From assembly GCA_964236445.1 (NCBI GenBank), contig CAXSDR010000040.1, positions 1-28,886 of the forward strand: a DNA stretch of 28,886 nt, written 5' to 3'. Positions 17,323 to 25,289 of the stretch are shown piece after piece. Both the position numbers and the translations under genes were made by a program. Origin of the DNA: CAXSDR01 sp964236445. Lineage in GTDB: Bacteria > Actinomycetota > Actinomycetes > Motilibacterales > Motilibacteraceae. Position 1 is the first letter of the stretch. Each line of letters opens with the position of its first letter. A model generated the notes under the pieces. That model saw only the letters and a list, made by a program, of their open reading frames with translations. It was not told where the DNA came from and did no database searches.

Positions 17323-17979
17323 ATGCCCTTGCATCCTCGTCATCCCCCCACCGAGCGCTTCGTGGAGTTCCAGCCGGCCGAGCGAGCCGGGATCTGCGAC
17401 ACCCTGCTCCGGGTCGGCCCCGACGCACCGACGCTCGACGAGGGCTGGCTCGCCCGCGACCTCGCCGCCCACCTGGTCCTGCGCGAGCGCCGACCGGACG
17501 CGGCGCCCGGGATCCTGGTCCCGCGGCTGTCGGGATGGACCGCGACGGTGCAGGACCAACTGGCCAGCCGACCGTGGCCCGAGCTCGTCGACCGGATCCG
17601 GTCGGGGCCGCCCGCCTGGTCGCCGTACGCCCTCCCCGGCATCCGCGAAGCGGTCAACCTGCTGGAGTTTTTCGTGCACCACGAGGACCTGCTACGCGCC
17701 CAGCCGGTCTGGGCGCCGCGAGTGCTTCCCGCCGGGATGGAGGCCGCGCTCGCGAAGCGGCTCCCCGCCCTGGCCAGGCTGCGCTACCGCAAGATCGCGG
17801 CCCGCGTGGTCCTGCGCAGACCCACGGGCGAGGAGTGCGTCGTCGGCCGCGGGGGGGCCGACCTCGTCATCACGGCACCCCCGCAGGAGCTGGTGCTGTT
17901 CGTCTTCGGCCGTCGAGACCACGCCCGCGTGACGATCGAGGGCGACGCGCGCGACCTCGAACAGCTGGCGGGGGTCTAG
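17323..17979 (+). CDS. TIGR03085 family metal-binding protein
   Basis: A 218-residue protein of the actinobacterial TIGR03085 group within the DinB/mycothiol-dependent maleylpyruvate isomerase N-terminal fold. Diagnostic parts are APTLDEGWLARDLAAHLVLRER (pieces at 35-55, His50) and LLEFFVHHEDLLRAQP (113-128, His119-His120), where the histidines would bind a divalent metal. The function is unknown; some relatives of the fold use mycothiol, so this protein might be thiol-dependent, but nothing here proves it. The ATG at 17323 has AGGG seven bases upstream. The next gene, an SDR, begins four bases after its stop. Confidence 0.82.
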   Translation: MPLHPRHPPTERFVEFQPAERAGICDTLLRVGPDAPTLDEGWLARDLAAHLVLRERRPDAAPGILVPRLSGWTATVQDQLASRPWPELVDRIRSGPPAWSPYALPGIREAVNLLEFFVHHEDLLRAQPVWAPRVLPAGMEAALAKRLPALARLRYRKIAARVVLRRPTGEECVVGRGGADLVITAPPQELVLFVFGRRDHARVTIEGDARDLEQLAGV

Positions 17980-17983
17980 TCGG

Positions 17984-18724
17984 GTGACCGTCGCCGTGGT
18001 CACCGGAGCAGGTCGCGGCATCGGCGCAGCGACGGCCGAGCTGCTGGCCTCGCGCGGCAGCGATGTGGTCCTCACCTATGTGCGGCGGTCCGGAGAGGCC
18101 GCCGCGGTGGTCGCGCGGTGCGCGGCCCACGGCGTACGCGCTGTCGCAGTCCGGGCCGACGTCTCGCAGGAGGACGACGTGGCTGCCGTCTTCGCCGCCG
18201 CCGATGACCTGGGACCGCTGACGGCGCTGGTCAACAACGCGGGGGTGCTCGACGTGCAGGCGCGCGTGGTCGATCTCACGGTCGAGCGCATCACCCGGAT
18301 CCTGGCCGTCAACGTGGTGGGCAGCTTCCTGTGCGCACGCGAGGCGGTCCGCCGGATGTCCACCGGCTCGGGCGGTGCCGGCGGCGCCATCGTCAACGTG
18401 TCGTCGCGCGCCGCGGTGCTGGGCTCGCCGGGTGAGTATGTCGACTACGCCGCGTCCAAGGCTGCCGTGGACACGCTGACGGTCGGGCTGGCCAAGGAGG
18501 TCGCGGCCGAGGGGATCCGGGTCAACGCGGTGCGGCCGGGCCTCATCCACACCTCGATGCATGCCGACGGGGGCGAGCCGGAGCGGGTGGCGCGACTGGC
18601 CTCGACGGTGCCGTTGGGCAGGGGCGGAGACGTGCACGAGGTCGCCGCCGCAATCGCGTGGCTGCTCTCGGACGAGGCGTCCTACGTCACCGGCGCACTG
18701 CTCGACGTCGGCGGCGGTCGCTGA
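17984..18724 (+). CDS. Short-chain dehydrogenase/reductase (FabG-like)
   Basis: A 246-residue NAD(P)-dependent classical SDR. The nucleotide-binding TGAGRGIG is at 7-14 and NNAG at 84-87. The catalytic set is Asn110, Ser140 or Ser141, Tyr155 and Lys159 (YAASK). VRPGLIHTSM follows, and the end GALLDVGGGR is typical. VLTYVRRS after strand 2 suggests NADP preference. It resembles FabG and sugar/glucose dehydrogenases, but no fatty-acid genes are adjacent, so the substrate is open. The GTG start lies four bases after the TIGR03085 stop, consistent with coupled translation. Confidence 0.88.
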   Translation: MTVAVVTGAGRGIGAATAELLASRGSDVVLTYVRRSGEAAAVVARCAAHGVRAVAVRADVSQEDDVAAVFAAADDLGPLTALVNNAGVLDVQARVVDLTVERITRILAVNVVGSFLCAREAVRRMSTGSGGAGGAIVNVSSRAAVLGSPGEYVDYAASKAAVDTLTVGLAKEVAAEGIRVNAVRPGLIHTSMHADGGEPERVARLASTVPLGRGGDVHEVAAAIAWLLSDEASYVTGALLDVGGGR

Positions 18725-18811
18725 GGCACAACCCCTTGCCCCCGAGCGTCAGGAGCATCACTGTGTGTCCGTGGCGCCCCACCGCGGGTGCGCCGACCAG
18801 GAGGCACAGCC

Positions 18812-19246
18812 ATGCGAGTCAGCGACATCCTGCGCACCAAGGGCGGCGAGACGGTCACCGTCGCCCCCGACTCCGACGTCCGCTCGCTGGTGGCCCTGCT
18901 GGCCCAGCGGCGCATCGGAGCCGTCGTTCTCAGCAGCGACACCGTGACGATTGCGGGCATCGTCAGCGAGCGTGACGTCGTGCACGCCCTCGCCGAGCAC
19001 GGCAGCGACGTCCTCGACATGCCGGTCAGCGCCATCTGCACCATCGAGGTCCGGACCGTCACAGCAGACGCGCCCGTCGACGAGCTGATGCGCCTCATGA
19101 CGGACCGACGCATCCGTCACGTGCCGGTCGTGCACGAGGGTCGGCTGCACGGCATCGTCAGCATCGGTGACGTCGTCAAGAACCGCATCGACGAGCTCGA
19201 GACCGAGCGCGCAGCGCTCAACAGCTACATCGCGACAGGAAGCTGA
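18812..19246 (+). CDS. Two-CBS-domain protein
   Basis: A 144-residue stand-alone pair of CBS domains (about 1-60 and 70-128), the adenosine-nucleotide sensing module. AGIVSERDVV ends the first repeat and HGIVSIGDVVKNRI the second; a short helical tail follows. No enzymatic domain is attached, so it probably binds AMP, ATP or a related ligand and acts on a partner, which is not identifiable. The ATG at 18812 has a full AGGAGG nine bases ahead. It stands 87 bases after the SDR gene and may share its transcript. Confidence 0.9.
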   Translation: MRVSDILRTKGGETVTVAPDSDVRSLVALLAQRRIGAVVLSSDTVTIAGIVSERDVVHALAEHGSDVLDMPVSAICTIEVRTVTADAPVDELMRLMTDRRIRHVPVVHEGRLHGIVSIGDVVKNRIDELETERAALNSYIATGS

Positions 19247-19301
19247 GCTCCTGCGCTCACCTGCCCAGCCGCTCGACCCCCCGCCATCTCGAGGAGCACC
19301 C

Positions 19302-19880
19302 TTGCGCGCCCGTCATCTCGTCGCCGTCCCCACTGCCGTCCTGCTCCTCGCGGGGATAGGGGGTGCGAGCGCGTACGCCGGGGTCGTGGTGGCCGCGAAG
19401 CGCGTCCCCACGCTCAGCGCCGTGTGCGTCTCGCGCAGCGCGACGCATGCCGTCACCGCGGCCCAGCTCGGGCGTTGCCCGGCCGGCACGACCTACAACC
19501 GCCTGCCCAGCAGCGTGCGCGGCGCCCAGGGCGTCGCGGGCCTGCCGGGGGTGACCGGCGCCACGGGGGCCACGGGGGGCATCGGGGCCACCGGGCCGAA
19601 GGGCGACAAGGGGAATGCCGGGGCCACCTCGCTGAAGGTCGTGTCCGTCACACATCAGGTCAACGTCAACACCGACGACACCTTCGTGGCAACCTGCCCG
19701 GCGGGCTCGCGCGCAACAGGCGGTGGCTACTCGGGCAATCCTGCCGCCACGGTCAAAGTCGTGTCGAGCATGCCGAGATCCGGTCCGAACAACGTGCCGT
19801 TCGCGTGGGACGTGCGCATCGTCAACTCGGGCACAGCGAAGGTGAACGCAACCGCCTTCGTCGTGTGCGCGGCGCCGTGA
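19302..19880 (+). CDS. Exported collagen-like repeat protein
   Basis: A 192-residue protein of unknown role. The N-terminus has a basic start (MRARH) and hydrophobic core (7-30) that act as a signal peptide or anchor. Residues 74-109 are 12 uninterrupted Gly-X-Y triplets (GAQ, GVA, GLP, GVT, GAT and so on), the collagen-like pattern. The C-terminal domain starts near 110 and is rich in Val, Thr and Asn. Cysteines come in two pairs (42 and 59; 132 and 189), fitting extracellular disulfides. I chose TTG at 19302 because GAGGAG lies five bases upstream and the signal peptide then begins at once. It might form a short trimeric stalk at the cell surface (inference). Confidence 0.78.
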   Translation: MRARHLVAVPTAVLLLAGIGGASAYAGVVVAAKRVPTLSAVCVSRSATHAVTAAQLGRCPAGTTYNRLPSSVRGAQGVAGLPGVTGATGATGGIGATGPKGDKGNAGATSLKVVSVTHQVNVNTDDTFVATCPAGSRATGGGYSGNPAATVKVVSSMPRSGPNNVPFAWDVRIVNSGTAKVNATAFVVCAAP

Positions 19881-19890
19881 AGCCCGGCGA

Positions 19891-20661
<771 letters not shown>

Positions 20662-20669
20662 GGGCCAGG

Positions 20670-20675
20670 ATCTTA
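20670..20675 (-). promoter_or_regulatory. -10 box giving a near-leaderless hisF mRNA
   Basis: TAAGAT on the minus strand matches TANNNT. Eight bases separate it from the hisF GTG, so the transcription start should fall within a couple of bases of the start codon. The -35 region is weak. Confidence 0.5.
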
Positions 20676-20877
20676 AGCCCGGTGGCCCATGGGCGACGAT
20701 GGGTTTGATGACGGCGAACGCTCCTGCTCTGGTGGGTGCCAGCTCGGCGCCGGAGCGCTCGGCCACCTCCACGGCCGGCACAGTGCCTGCTGGTGGGCGT
20801 TCGTGGGACTAGCAGCGACGTCGACAGCGTTGCCCATGGCCGTGATCATCGCCGTCCTGACGTCGAGGGAGTCAAGA

Positions 20878-22143
20878 GTGAGGCGCCTGCGCCACGTCGC
20901 GATGGACGTACGCCCCCTGCGGCACCGGGCGTTCCGGCGCCTCTGGGCCTCGACCACGGTGACGTCGGTCGGCAGCCAGCTCACAGCGGTCGCGGTGCCC
21001 AAGCAGATCTACGACATCACCCACTCCTCGGCCTGGGTCGGCATCGCCAGCCTGGTCGGCCTCGTGCCGCTGATCGTGTTCGCGCTGTGGGGCGGCTCGA
21101 TCGCCGACGTCGTGGACCGGCGCACCATGATGCTGGTCACGAACGCGGGCATCACCGTCACGTCGGTCCTGCTCTGGGTGCAGGCAGCGATGGGGTTGCA
21201 CTCGATGACCCTGCTGCTCGTGCTCATCGCGGTGCAGCAGGGGCTGTTCGGCGCCAACTCCCCCGCACGGGGGGCGTCGCTGCCCCGGCTCGTCCCCGTC
21301 GAGGAGCTCGCCGCTGCAAACGCGCTCAACACCACGGTCATGGGGATGGGTGGCATCGTCGGACCGCTGCTCGCCGGCGCGCTCATCCCCGTCCTGGGGC
21401 TCTCGACCCTCTATCTGATCGACTCCATCGCGCTGGTCATCGCCACGTGGGCGGTGCTCGGTCTGCCCGCGCTCCCCGCCGGGCTGTCGGTGGACGGCAC
21501 GCCGCGACGGGCGGGGCTGCGCGACATCAGCGACGGCCTGCGCTACATCAGGGCGGCGCCCGTCCTGCTCCTGTCGTTCCTCGCCGACATCGTGGCCATG
21601 GTGCTCGGCATGCCGCGCGCACTCTTCCCGGAGATGTCGGTGAACAGCTTCGGTGACCCGCCCGGCGGTGGGCTGGCGCTGGGCCTGCTCTATGCCGCCA
21701 TCCCGCTGGGGGCGCTGCTCGGCGGGTTGTTCTCCGGCTCGCTGACCCGGCTGACGCGTCATGGGGCGCTCGTCGTGCTCGCGGTCCTGGGCTGGGGTGT
21801 GGCGATCGTCGGGTTCGGGCTGAGCGGCCCGCTCTGGCTGGCCGTGGCGTTCCTCGCTGCCGCCGGGGTCGCCGACATGGCCAGCATGGTGTTCCGCGGC
21901 ACGATCCTGCAGGCGGCTGCCGGCGACGAGCTGCGGGGGCGGATCCAGGGCGTCTTCTTCGTCGTCGTAGCCGGCGGGCCAAGGCTCTCGGACCTTGTGC
22001 ACGGGCTCGGGGGCTCGGTCATCGGCACCCGCGCGACGGTCGTCGCGGGCGGCGTGCTCACCGTCGTGGCCATGGGCGCGCTGGCCCTGGCCCGGCCGAT
22101 GTTCTGGCGCTACGAGGCCGAGGCCGTCGTGCCGGTCGAGTGA
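20878..22143 (+). CDS. MFS exporter (EntS/MFS_3 type)
   Basis: A 421-residue major facilitator with about 12 membrane segments. The N-terminal RAFRRLWASTTVTSVGSQLTAVAVPKQIY is typical of the EntS-like MFS_3 family (only parts are cited), followed by GGSIADVVDRRTMML, the loop 2-3 motif with DRR, and SPARGASLPRLVP with EELAAANALNTT in loop 4-5. Family members export siderophores or drugs; the substrate here is unknown. I chose GTG at 20878 because GGGAG precedes it by about seven bases; ATG at 20902 is possible. It is divergent from hisF, 216 bases apart, and followed by a strong hairpin terminator. Confidence 0.88.
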   Translation: MRRLRHVAMDVRPLRHRAFRRLWASTTVTSVGSQLTAVAVPKQIYDITHSSAWVGIASLVGLVPLIVFALWGGSIADVVDRRTMMLVTNAGITVTSVLLWVQAAMGLHSMTLLLVLIAVQQGLFGANSPARGASLPRLVPVEELAAANALNTTVMGMGGIVGPLLAGALIPVLGLSTLYLIDSIALVIATWAVLGLPALPAGLSVDGTPRRAGLRDISDGLRYIRAAPVLLLSFLADIVAMVLGMPRALFPEMSVNSFGDPPGGGLALGLLYAAIPLGALLGGLFSGSLTRLTRHGALVVLAVLGWGVAIVGFGLSGPLWLAVAFLAAAGVADMASMVFRGTILQAAAGDELRGRIQGVFFVVVAGGPRLSDLVHGLGGSVIGTRATVVAGGVLTVVAMGALALARPMFWRYEAEAVVPVE

Positions 22144-22166
22144 CCGGACCGGCCACGACAGCGAAA

Positions 22167-22196
22167 CGCCCCGCACCACGAAGGTGGTGCGGGGCG
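22167..22196. terminator. Perfect 13-bp hairpin, likely bidirectional terminator
   Basis: CGCCCCGCACCAC and GTGGTGCGGGGCG pair fully around a GAAG loop, 23 bases after the MFS stop. On the minus strand it follows the 11-codon ORF by 26 bases and is trailed by TTT. The lack of a long U-tract is common in high-GC actinobacteria. Confidence 0.85.
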
Positions 22197-22222
22197 CAGC
22201 TGCGCGTCAGCGGGCGGAGACG

Positions 22223-22258
22223 TCAGTCGTCCCAGGGCCCATAGTCGTCCCTCTCCAT
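22223..22258 (-). CDS. Possible 11-residue small protein or peptide
   Basis: ATG followed by ten codons and TGA, encoding MERDDYGPWDD. The case for translation is the ribosome binding site: AAAGGAG seven bases before the ATG, stronger than for most genes in the window. A perfect hairpin follows 26 bases after the stop, and a TAGCAT -10-like box lies about 175 bases upstream. The peptide is acidic with a Tyr-Gly-Pro-Trp centre. I do not recognise it. It could be a peptide hormone or signal, a RiPP-like precursor, the end of the his operon transcript, or chance; no modifying enzyme is adjacent. Confidence 0.45.
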   Translation of the reverse strand: MERDDYGPWDD

Positions 22259-22536
22259 ATGAGGGCTCCTTTCGTGCAAGCCGTCACGAGACGCCGCGTG
22301 TGAATCGCGGAGACGGCCGTGATGGCGGTGAGATATCCATGACCCGGTGGGTCGGCACCGATGGCGCCAGAAGGGTCCGGACCGAGCGCGAGAAAGCGCG
22401 CCGGACGGCCACTGGGTGGGCCGCTGGACTGCATGCTACGCCATCGGAAGCGTCAGTGCAGCATCGGCACGCCACGGCCGCGCTTGAGTGCACCCGCACC
22501 GCCCGCGTGCGACCCCGAGTTGCTGGCCGAGTGGAG
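22259..22536. other. Intergenic stretch upstream of the 11-codon ORF
   Basis: No convincing gene is seen on either strand. On the minus strand it holds a TAGCAT -10-like box (22438-22433), a hairpin with arms GTCCGG/CCGGAC and an inner GCGC/GCGC around TTTCTC (22375-22406), and the AAAGGAG site. It could be the structured leader of the small ORF, a small RNA, or the 3' end of the his operon transcript after the ridA-like gene. Confidence 0.4.
22433..22438 (-). promoter_or_regulatory. Candidate -10 box for the small-ORF unit
   Basis: TAGCAT on the minus strand matches TANNNT and would start a transcript about 168 bases before the 11-codon ORF. No good -35 is seen. Confidence 0.3.
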
Positions 22537-22923
22537 CTAGGGCACGTAGGCGACGAGCTCGACCTCGACCAGCATGGTCGGGTCGATAAGCGCCGCCACG
22601 ACCACCATCGTGGTCACAGGGCGAACGGTGCCGAAGACCTCGCCGTGCGCCCGGCCGACCGCGTCGGCGTGCGCGGCGTCGGTGAGATAGAGCCGCGACT
22701 GCACGACGTCGACGTCGCGGCAGCCCGCCTGCGCGAGGGCGCGCAGCCCGTTGGCCATCGCGACCCGAGCCTGGGAGTAGGGGTCGCCCACGTGCTGGAC
22801 CGCACCGTCGACCACAGCGGTGCACCCAGCCGTCATAGCGAACGGTCCGAAGGCGACCGCCCGGCTGTAGCCGATCAGCGCTTCGTAGGGCCCACCCGAG
22901 CTGAACTTGCGGATGATGCTCAT
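22537..22923 (-). CDS. RidA-family protein lacking the deaminase arginine
   Basis: A 128-residue Rid (YjgF/YER057c) protein, usually a trimer. GYSRAVAFGPFAMTAGCTAV, YSQARVAMANGLRALAQAG and VTTMVVVAALIDPTMLVEVEL follow the family pattern in order (cited in part). The residue equivalent to Arg105 of E. coli RidA, needed for 2-aminoacrylate deamination, aligns with Thr116 here (DPTMLVEV versus PARSCVEV). It therefore belongs to one of the other Rid subgroups, and enamine deaminase activity should not be assumed. The ATG overlaps the priA stop by four bases, making it the last recognised gene of the hisD-led operon. Confidence 0.88.
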   Translation of the reverse strand: MSIIRKFSSGGPYEALIGYSRAVAFGPFAMTAGCTAVVDGAVQHVGDPYSQARVAMANGLRALAQAGCRDVDVVQSRLYLTDAAHADAVGRAHGEVFGTVRPVTTMVVVAALIDPTMLVEVELVAYVP

Positions 22924-23687
22924 CGTGCGACCTCGAGCGCCTGCTCGAGCGTGAAGGCACCGGCGTAGAGCGCCTTGCCCACGATCGCGCCCTCGACGCC
23001 CGCTCGCACGAGCGCGCGCAGCGCCACGAGGTCGGCGAGGCTGGAGATGCCGCCGGAGGCGACGACCGGGCGGTCGGTGGCTGCGCACACCGTGCGCAGC
23101 AGATCGACGTTGGGCCCGCGCATCGTGCCGTCCTTGAGGACGTCGGTCACGACATAACGCGCACAGCCGTCACGGTCGAGGCGCTCGAGCACCTCGAACA
23201 GCTCGCCGCCCTCCTTGACCCAGCCGCGAGCCGCCAGCGTCGTGCCGCGCACATCGAGCCCGACGGCGATCTTGTCGCCGTGCTCCGCGATCGCGGACCG
23301 CACCCAGTCGGGCGACTCGAGGGCCGCGGTGCCGAGGTTGACACGCGCGCAGCCGGTGGCGAGCGCGGCGCGCAGCGTCGTGTCGTCGCGAATGCCGCCC
23401 GACAGCTCGACCGCGACGTCGAGCCTGCCGACGACCTCGGCGAGCAGCGCGCTGTTGGACCCCCGGTCGAACGCGGCGTCGAGGTCGACCAGGTGGATCC
23501 ACTCGGCGCCGGCGTCCTGCCACGCGAGCGCCGCCGTCAGTGGGTCGCCGTAGGACGTCTCGCTGCCGGCCGCGCCCTGCACCAGGCGTACGGCCTGACC
23601 AGCGGCGACGTCGACCGCAGGCAGCAGCACGAGGGGCTCGGACGTCACGGACAGCGGGGCGGTGGAGTCGGTGGAGTTGGTGGACAC
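22920..23687 (-). CDS. priA: Bifunctional PriA isomerase (HisA/TrpF)
   Basis: Phosphoribosyl isomerase of actinobacteria that handles both ProFAR (histidine) and PRA (tryptophan). TIM barrel of 255 residues with LLPAVDVAAGQAVRLVQG (catalytic Asp26, Arg34), ELSGGIRDD, VNLGTAAL, RGW (Arg154 and Trp156) and VVTDVLKDGTM (catalytic Asp182). The RGW element and overall sequence fit PriA rather than single-function HisA. No trpF is present in the window although trpC, trpB, trpA and trpE are, which agrees with a dual role. The GTG at 23687 has GGAGG 11 bases ahead. It starts five bases after the small membrane-protein stop and overlaps the ridA-like gene by four. Confidence 0.95.
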   Translation of the reverse strand: MSTNSTDSTAPLSVTSEPLVLLPAVDVAAGQAVRLVQGAAGSETSYGDPLTAALAWQDAGAEWIHLVDLDAAFDRGSNSALLAEVVGRLDVAVELSGGIRDDTTLRAALATGCARVNLGTAALESPDWVRSAIAEHGDKIAVGLDVRGTTLAARGWVKEGGELFEVLERLDRDGCARYVVTDVLKDGTMRGPNVDLLRTVCAATDRPVVASGGISSLADLVALRALVRAGVEGAIVGKALYAGAFTLEQALEVAR

Positions 23688-23692
23688 GGGTC

Positions 23693-24034
23693 TCAGGACC
23701 TCCGGTCGAGGGCGATGGTGACGACGACGGGCACGGCGAGCACGGTGACGAGCGCGACGGCACCGCGGACGAGCCAGTCGGTGCTCAGCAGCCAGGTCAC
23801 CACCTGCACGCCGATCGCCACCGCCAGGACACAGCCGTCCTGCACCCGGCGGCGCCGGGCAAGGATGCCCTGCTGCCCCCGGACGCGGGTGCGGCGGGGC
23901 AGTCGGGCGCGCACCTCACGCCAGAGTCGCCGGCGACGCGCCTCGCTCGCGAGCCGACGCTCGTGCGCTGCGGCGGCGGCCGCGCGCTGGGCATCTCGCG
24001 CGGCCCTGGCCTTCGCTCGCTCCCCCTTGGCCAT
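23693..24034 (-). CDS. Small two-helix membrane protein between hisH and priA
   Basis: A 113-residue protein I cannot assign to a family. Residues 1-65 are strongly basic and alanine-rich (many Arg, likely helical, cytoplasmic). Two hydrophobic segments follow, about 69-84 and 90-108, and the end is DRRS. The start codon shares one base with the hisH stop (TGATG) and priA begins five bases after its stop, so it is embedded in the his operon and must be translated with it. A role in histidine synthesis is not shown; similar unassigned small proteins occur at this position in other actinobacteria as far as I recall. Confidence 0.75.
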   Translation of the reverse strand: MAKGERAKARAARDAQRAAAAAAHERRLASEARRRRLWREVRARLPRRTRVRGQQGILARRRRVQDGCVLAVAIGVQVVTWLLSTDWLVRGAVALVTVLAVPVVVTIALDRRS

Positions 24035-24666
24035 CAGAGGGTCGCGAGCCAGTTGCGCAGCAGCTTCGCGCCTGCGTCGCCTGACTTCTCGGGATGGAAC
24101 TGGGTGGCCGAGAGCGGACCGTTCTCCACGGCCGCGACGAACGGCTCGCCGTGCCGGGCCCAGGTGAGCAGGGGTGGGGCGAGGTGCTCCGAATTGGCCA
24201 TGTCCCACCGGCGTACGCCGTAGGAGTGCACGAAGTAGAAACGCTCCTGCTCGACGCCCGCGAACAGGCACGTGCCTGCCGGGACCTCGACGGTGTTCCA
24301 GCCCATGTGGGGCAGGACCGGGGCGTGCAGCTTCTCGACCGTGCCCGGCCACTCGCCGCAGCCGTCGGCCTCGATGCCGTGCTCGACGCCGCGCCCGAAG
24401 AGCACCTGCATGCCGATGCAGACGCCGAGGACCGGGCGGCTCCCGGCGAGTCGCCGACCGATGATCTCCGGACCGTTGACGCCGCGCAGGCCGGTCATGC
24501 ACGCGTCGAACGCGCCGACCCCGGGGACGAGCAGGCCGTCGGCGGCGAGCGCGACGGCGCGGTCGGAGGTCAGCTCGACCTGGGCGCCGGCCCGCTCCAC
24601 CGCGCGTACGGCGGAGTGCAGGTTGCCCGAGCCGTAGTCGAGGACCACCACCCGTGGCTTCGCCAC
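24034..24666 (-). CDS. hisH: Imidazole glycerol phosphate synthase glutaminase subunit
   Basis: Glutamine amidotransferase that feeds ammonia to HisF. It has 210 residues. The class I triad is Cys83 (LGVCIGMQ), His191 and Glu193 (ATQFHPEKSG). LDYGSGNLHS opens the protein and PHMGWNTV and FYFVHSYG follow as in the family. The GTG start shares one base with the hisB stop (TAGTG), and its own stop shares one base with the following small gene. Its partner hisF is not in this operon but lies beyond the MFS gene with its own promoter, so balanced production of the 1:1 complex must rely on two transcripts. Confidence 0.97.
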   Translation of the reverse strand: MAKPRVVVLDYGSGNLHSAVRAVERAGAQVELTSDRAVALAADGLLVPGVGAFDACMTGLRGVNGPEIIGRRLAGSRPVLGVCIGMQVLFGRGVEHGIEADGCGEWPGTVEKLHAPVLPHMGWNTVEVPAGTCLFAGVEQERFYFVHSYGVRRWDMANSEHLAPPLLTWARHGEPFVAAVENGPLSATQFHPEKSGDAGAKLLRNWLATL

Positions 24667-25289
24667 TAGAGCGACCCCTTCGTCGACGGCACGTCCGTGA
24701 CGCGTGGGTCGAGCGCGACAGCGTCGCGCAAGGCGCGCGCGAGCGCCTTGAACTGGGCCTCGACGATGTGGTGCGGGTCACGGCCGGAGAGGACGCGCAC
24801 GTGCAGGGCGATCGCCGCGGAGCTCGCGAGGGTCTCGATGACGTGGCGGGTGAGTGAGCCGAGGTAGGTGCCACCGATCAGCACATAGGCCTGTCCGTCG
24901 GGCTCGCCGCTGTGCACGCAGTAGGGCCGGCCGGCGAGATCGACCGCCACCTGGACGAGGGTCTCGTCGAGCGGCACCAGCGCGTCGCCGAACCGGCGGA
25001 TGCCCACCTTGTCGCCCAGCGCCTCACGCAACGCCTCACCGAGCGCGATGGCGGTGTCCTCGACGGTGTGGTGGGAGTCGACGTGCACGTCACCCTCGGT
25101 CTTGACCGTCAGGTCGAAGAGCCCGTGCTTGCCCAGCTGGGCCAGCATGTGGTCGTAGAACCCCACGCCCGTGGCGACGTCGACGAGACCGCTGCCGTCG
25201 AGGTCGATCTCGACGAGCACCGAGGACTCCTTGGTGCTGCGCTCGATGCGCCCCGTGCGGGGGCGCGGGGTGCCCATCGTGCTGGTCAC
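24666..25289 (-). CDS. hisB: Imidazoleglycerol-phosphate dehydratase
   Basis: Dehydrates IGP to imidazole acetol phosphate. Single-function form, 207 residues, without the phosphatase domain of E. coli HisB. The Mn-binding histidine motifs are GFYDHMLAQLGKHG, DSHHTVEDTAIALGEAL and HHIVEAQFKALARAL. GTG at 25289 was chosen because AAGGAG lies five bases upstream and it overlaps the hisC stop by four bases (GTGA); ATG at 25277 is a weaker choice. A long in-frame open stretch upstream is only the shadow of hisC and hisD. Confidence 0.97.
   Translation of the reverse strand: MTSTMGTPRPRTGRIERSTKESSVLVEIDLDGSGLVDVATGVGFYDHMLAQLGKHGLFDLTVKTEGDVHVDSHHTVEDTAIALGEALREALGDKVGIRRFGDALVPLDETLVQVAVDLAGRPYCVHSGEPDGQAYVLIGGTYLGSLTRHVIETLASSAAIALHVRVLSGRDPHHIVEAQFKALARALRDAVALDPRVTDVPSTKGSL

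Noticed and set aside
18773..18794. GGCGC/GCGCC hairpin before the CBS gene as a riboswitch or terminator
   Set aside because: Only five perfect base pairs in GC-rich DNA; not distinguishable from chance.
20662..20781. Longer HisF N-terminus from the start at 20781
   Set aside because: The extra 40 residues do not resemble HisF, and a -10 box lies directly before the GTG at 20661.
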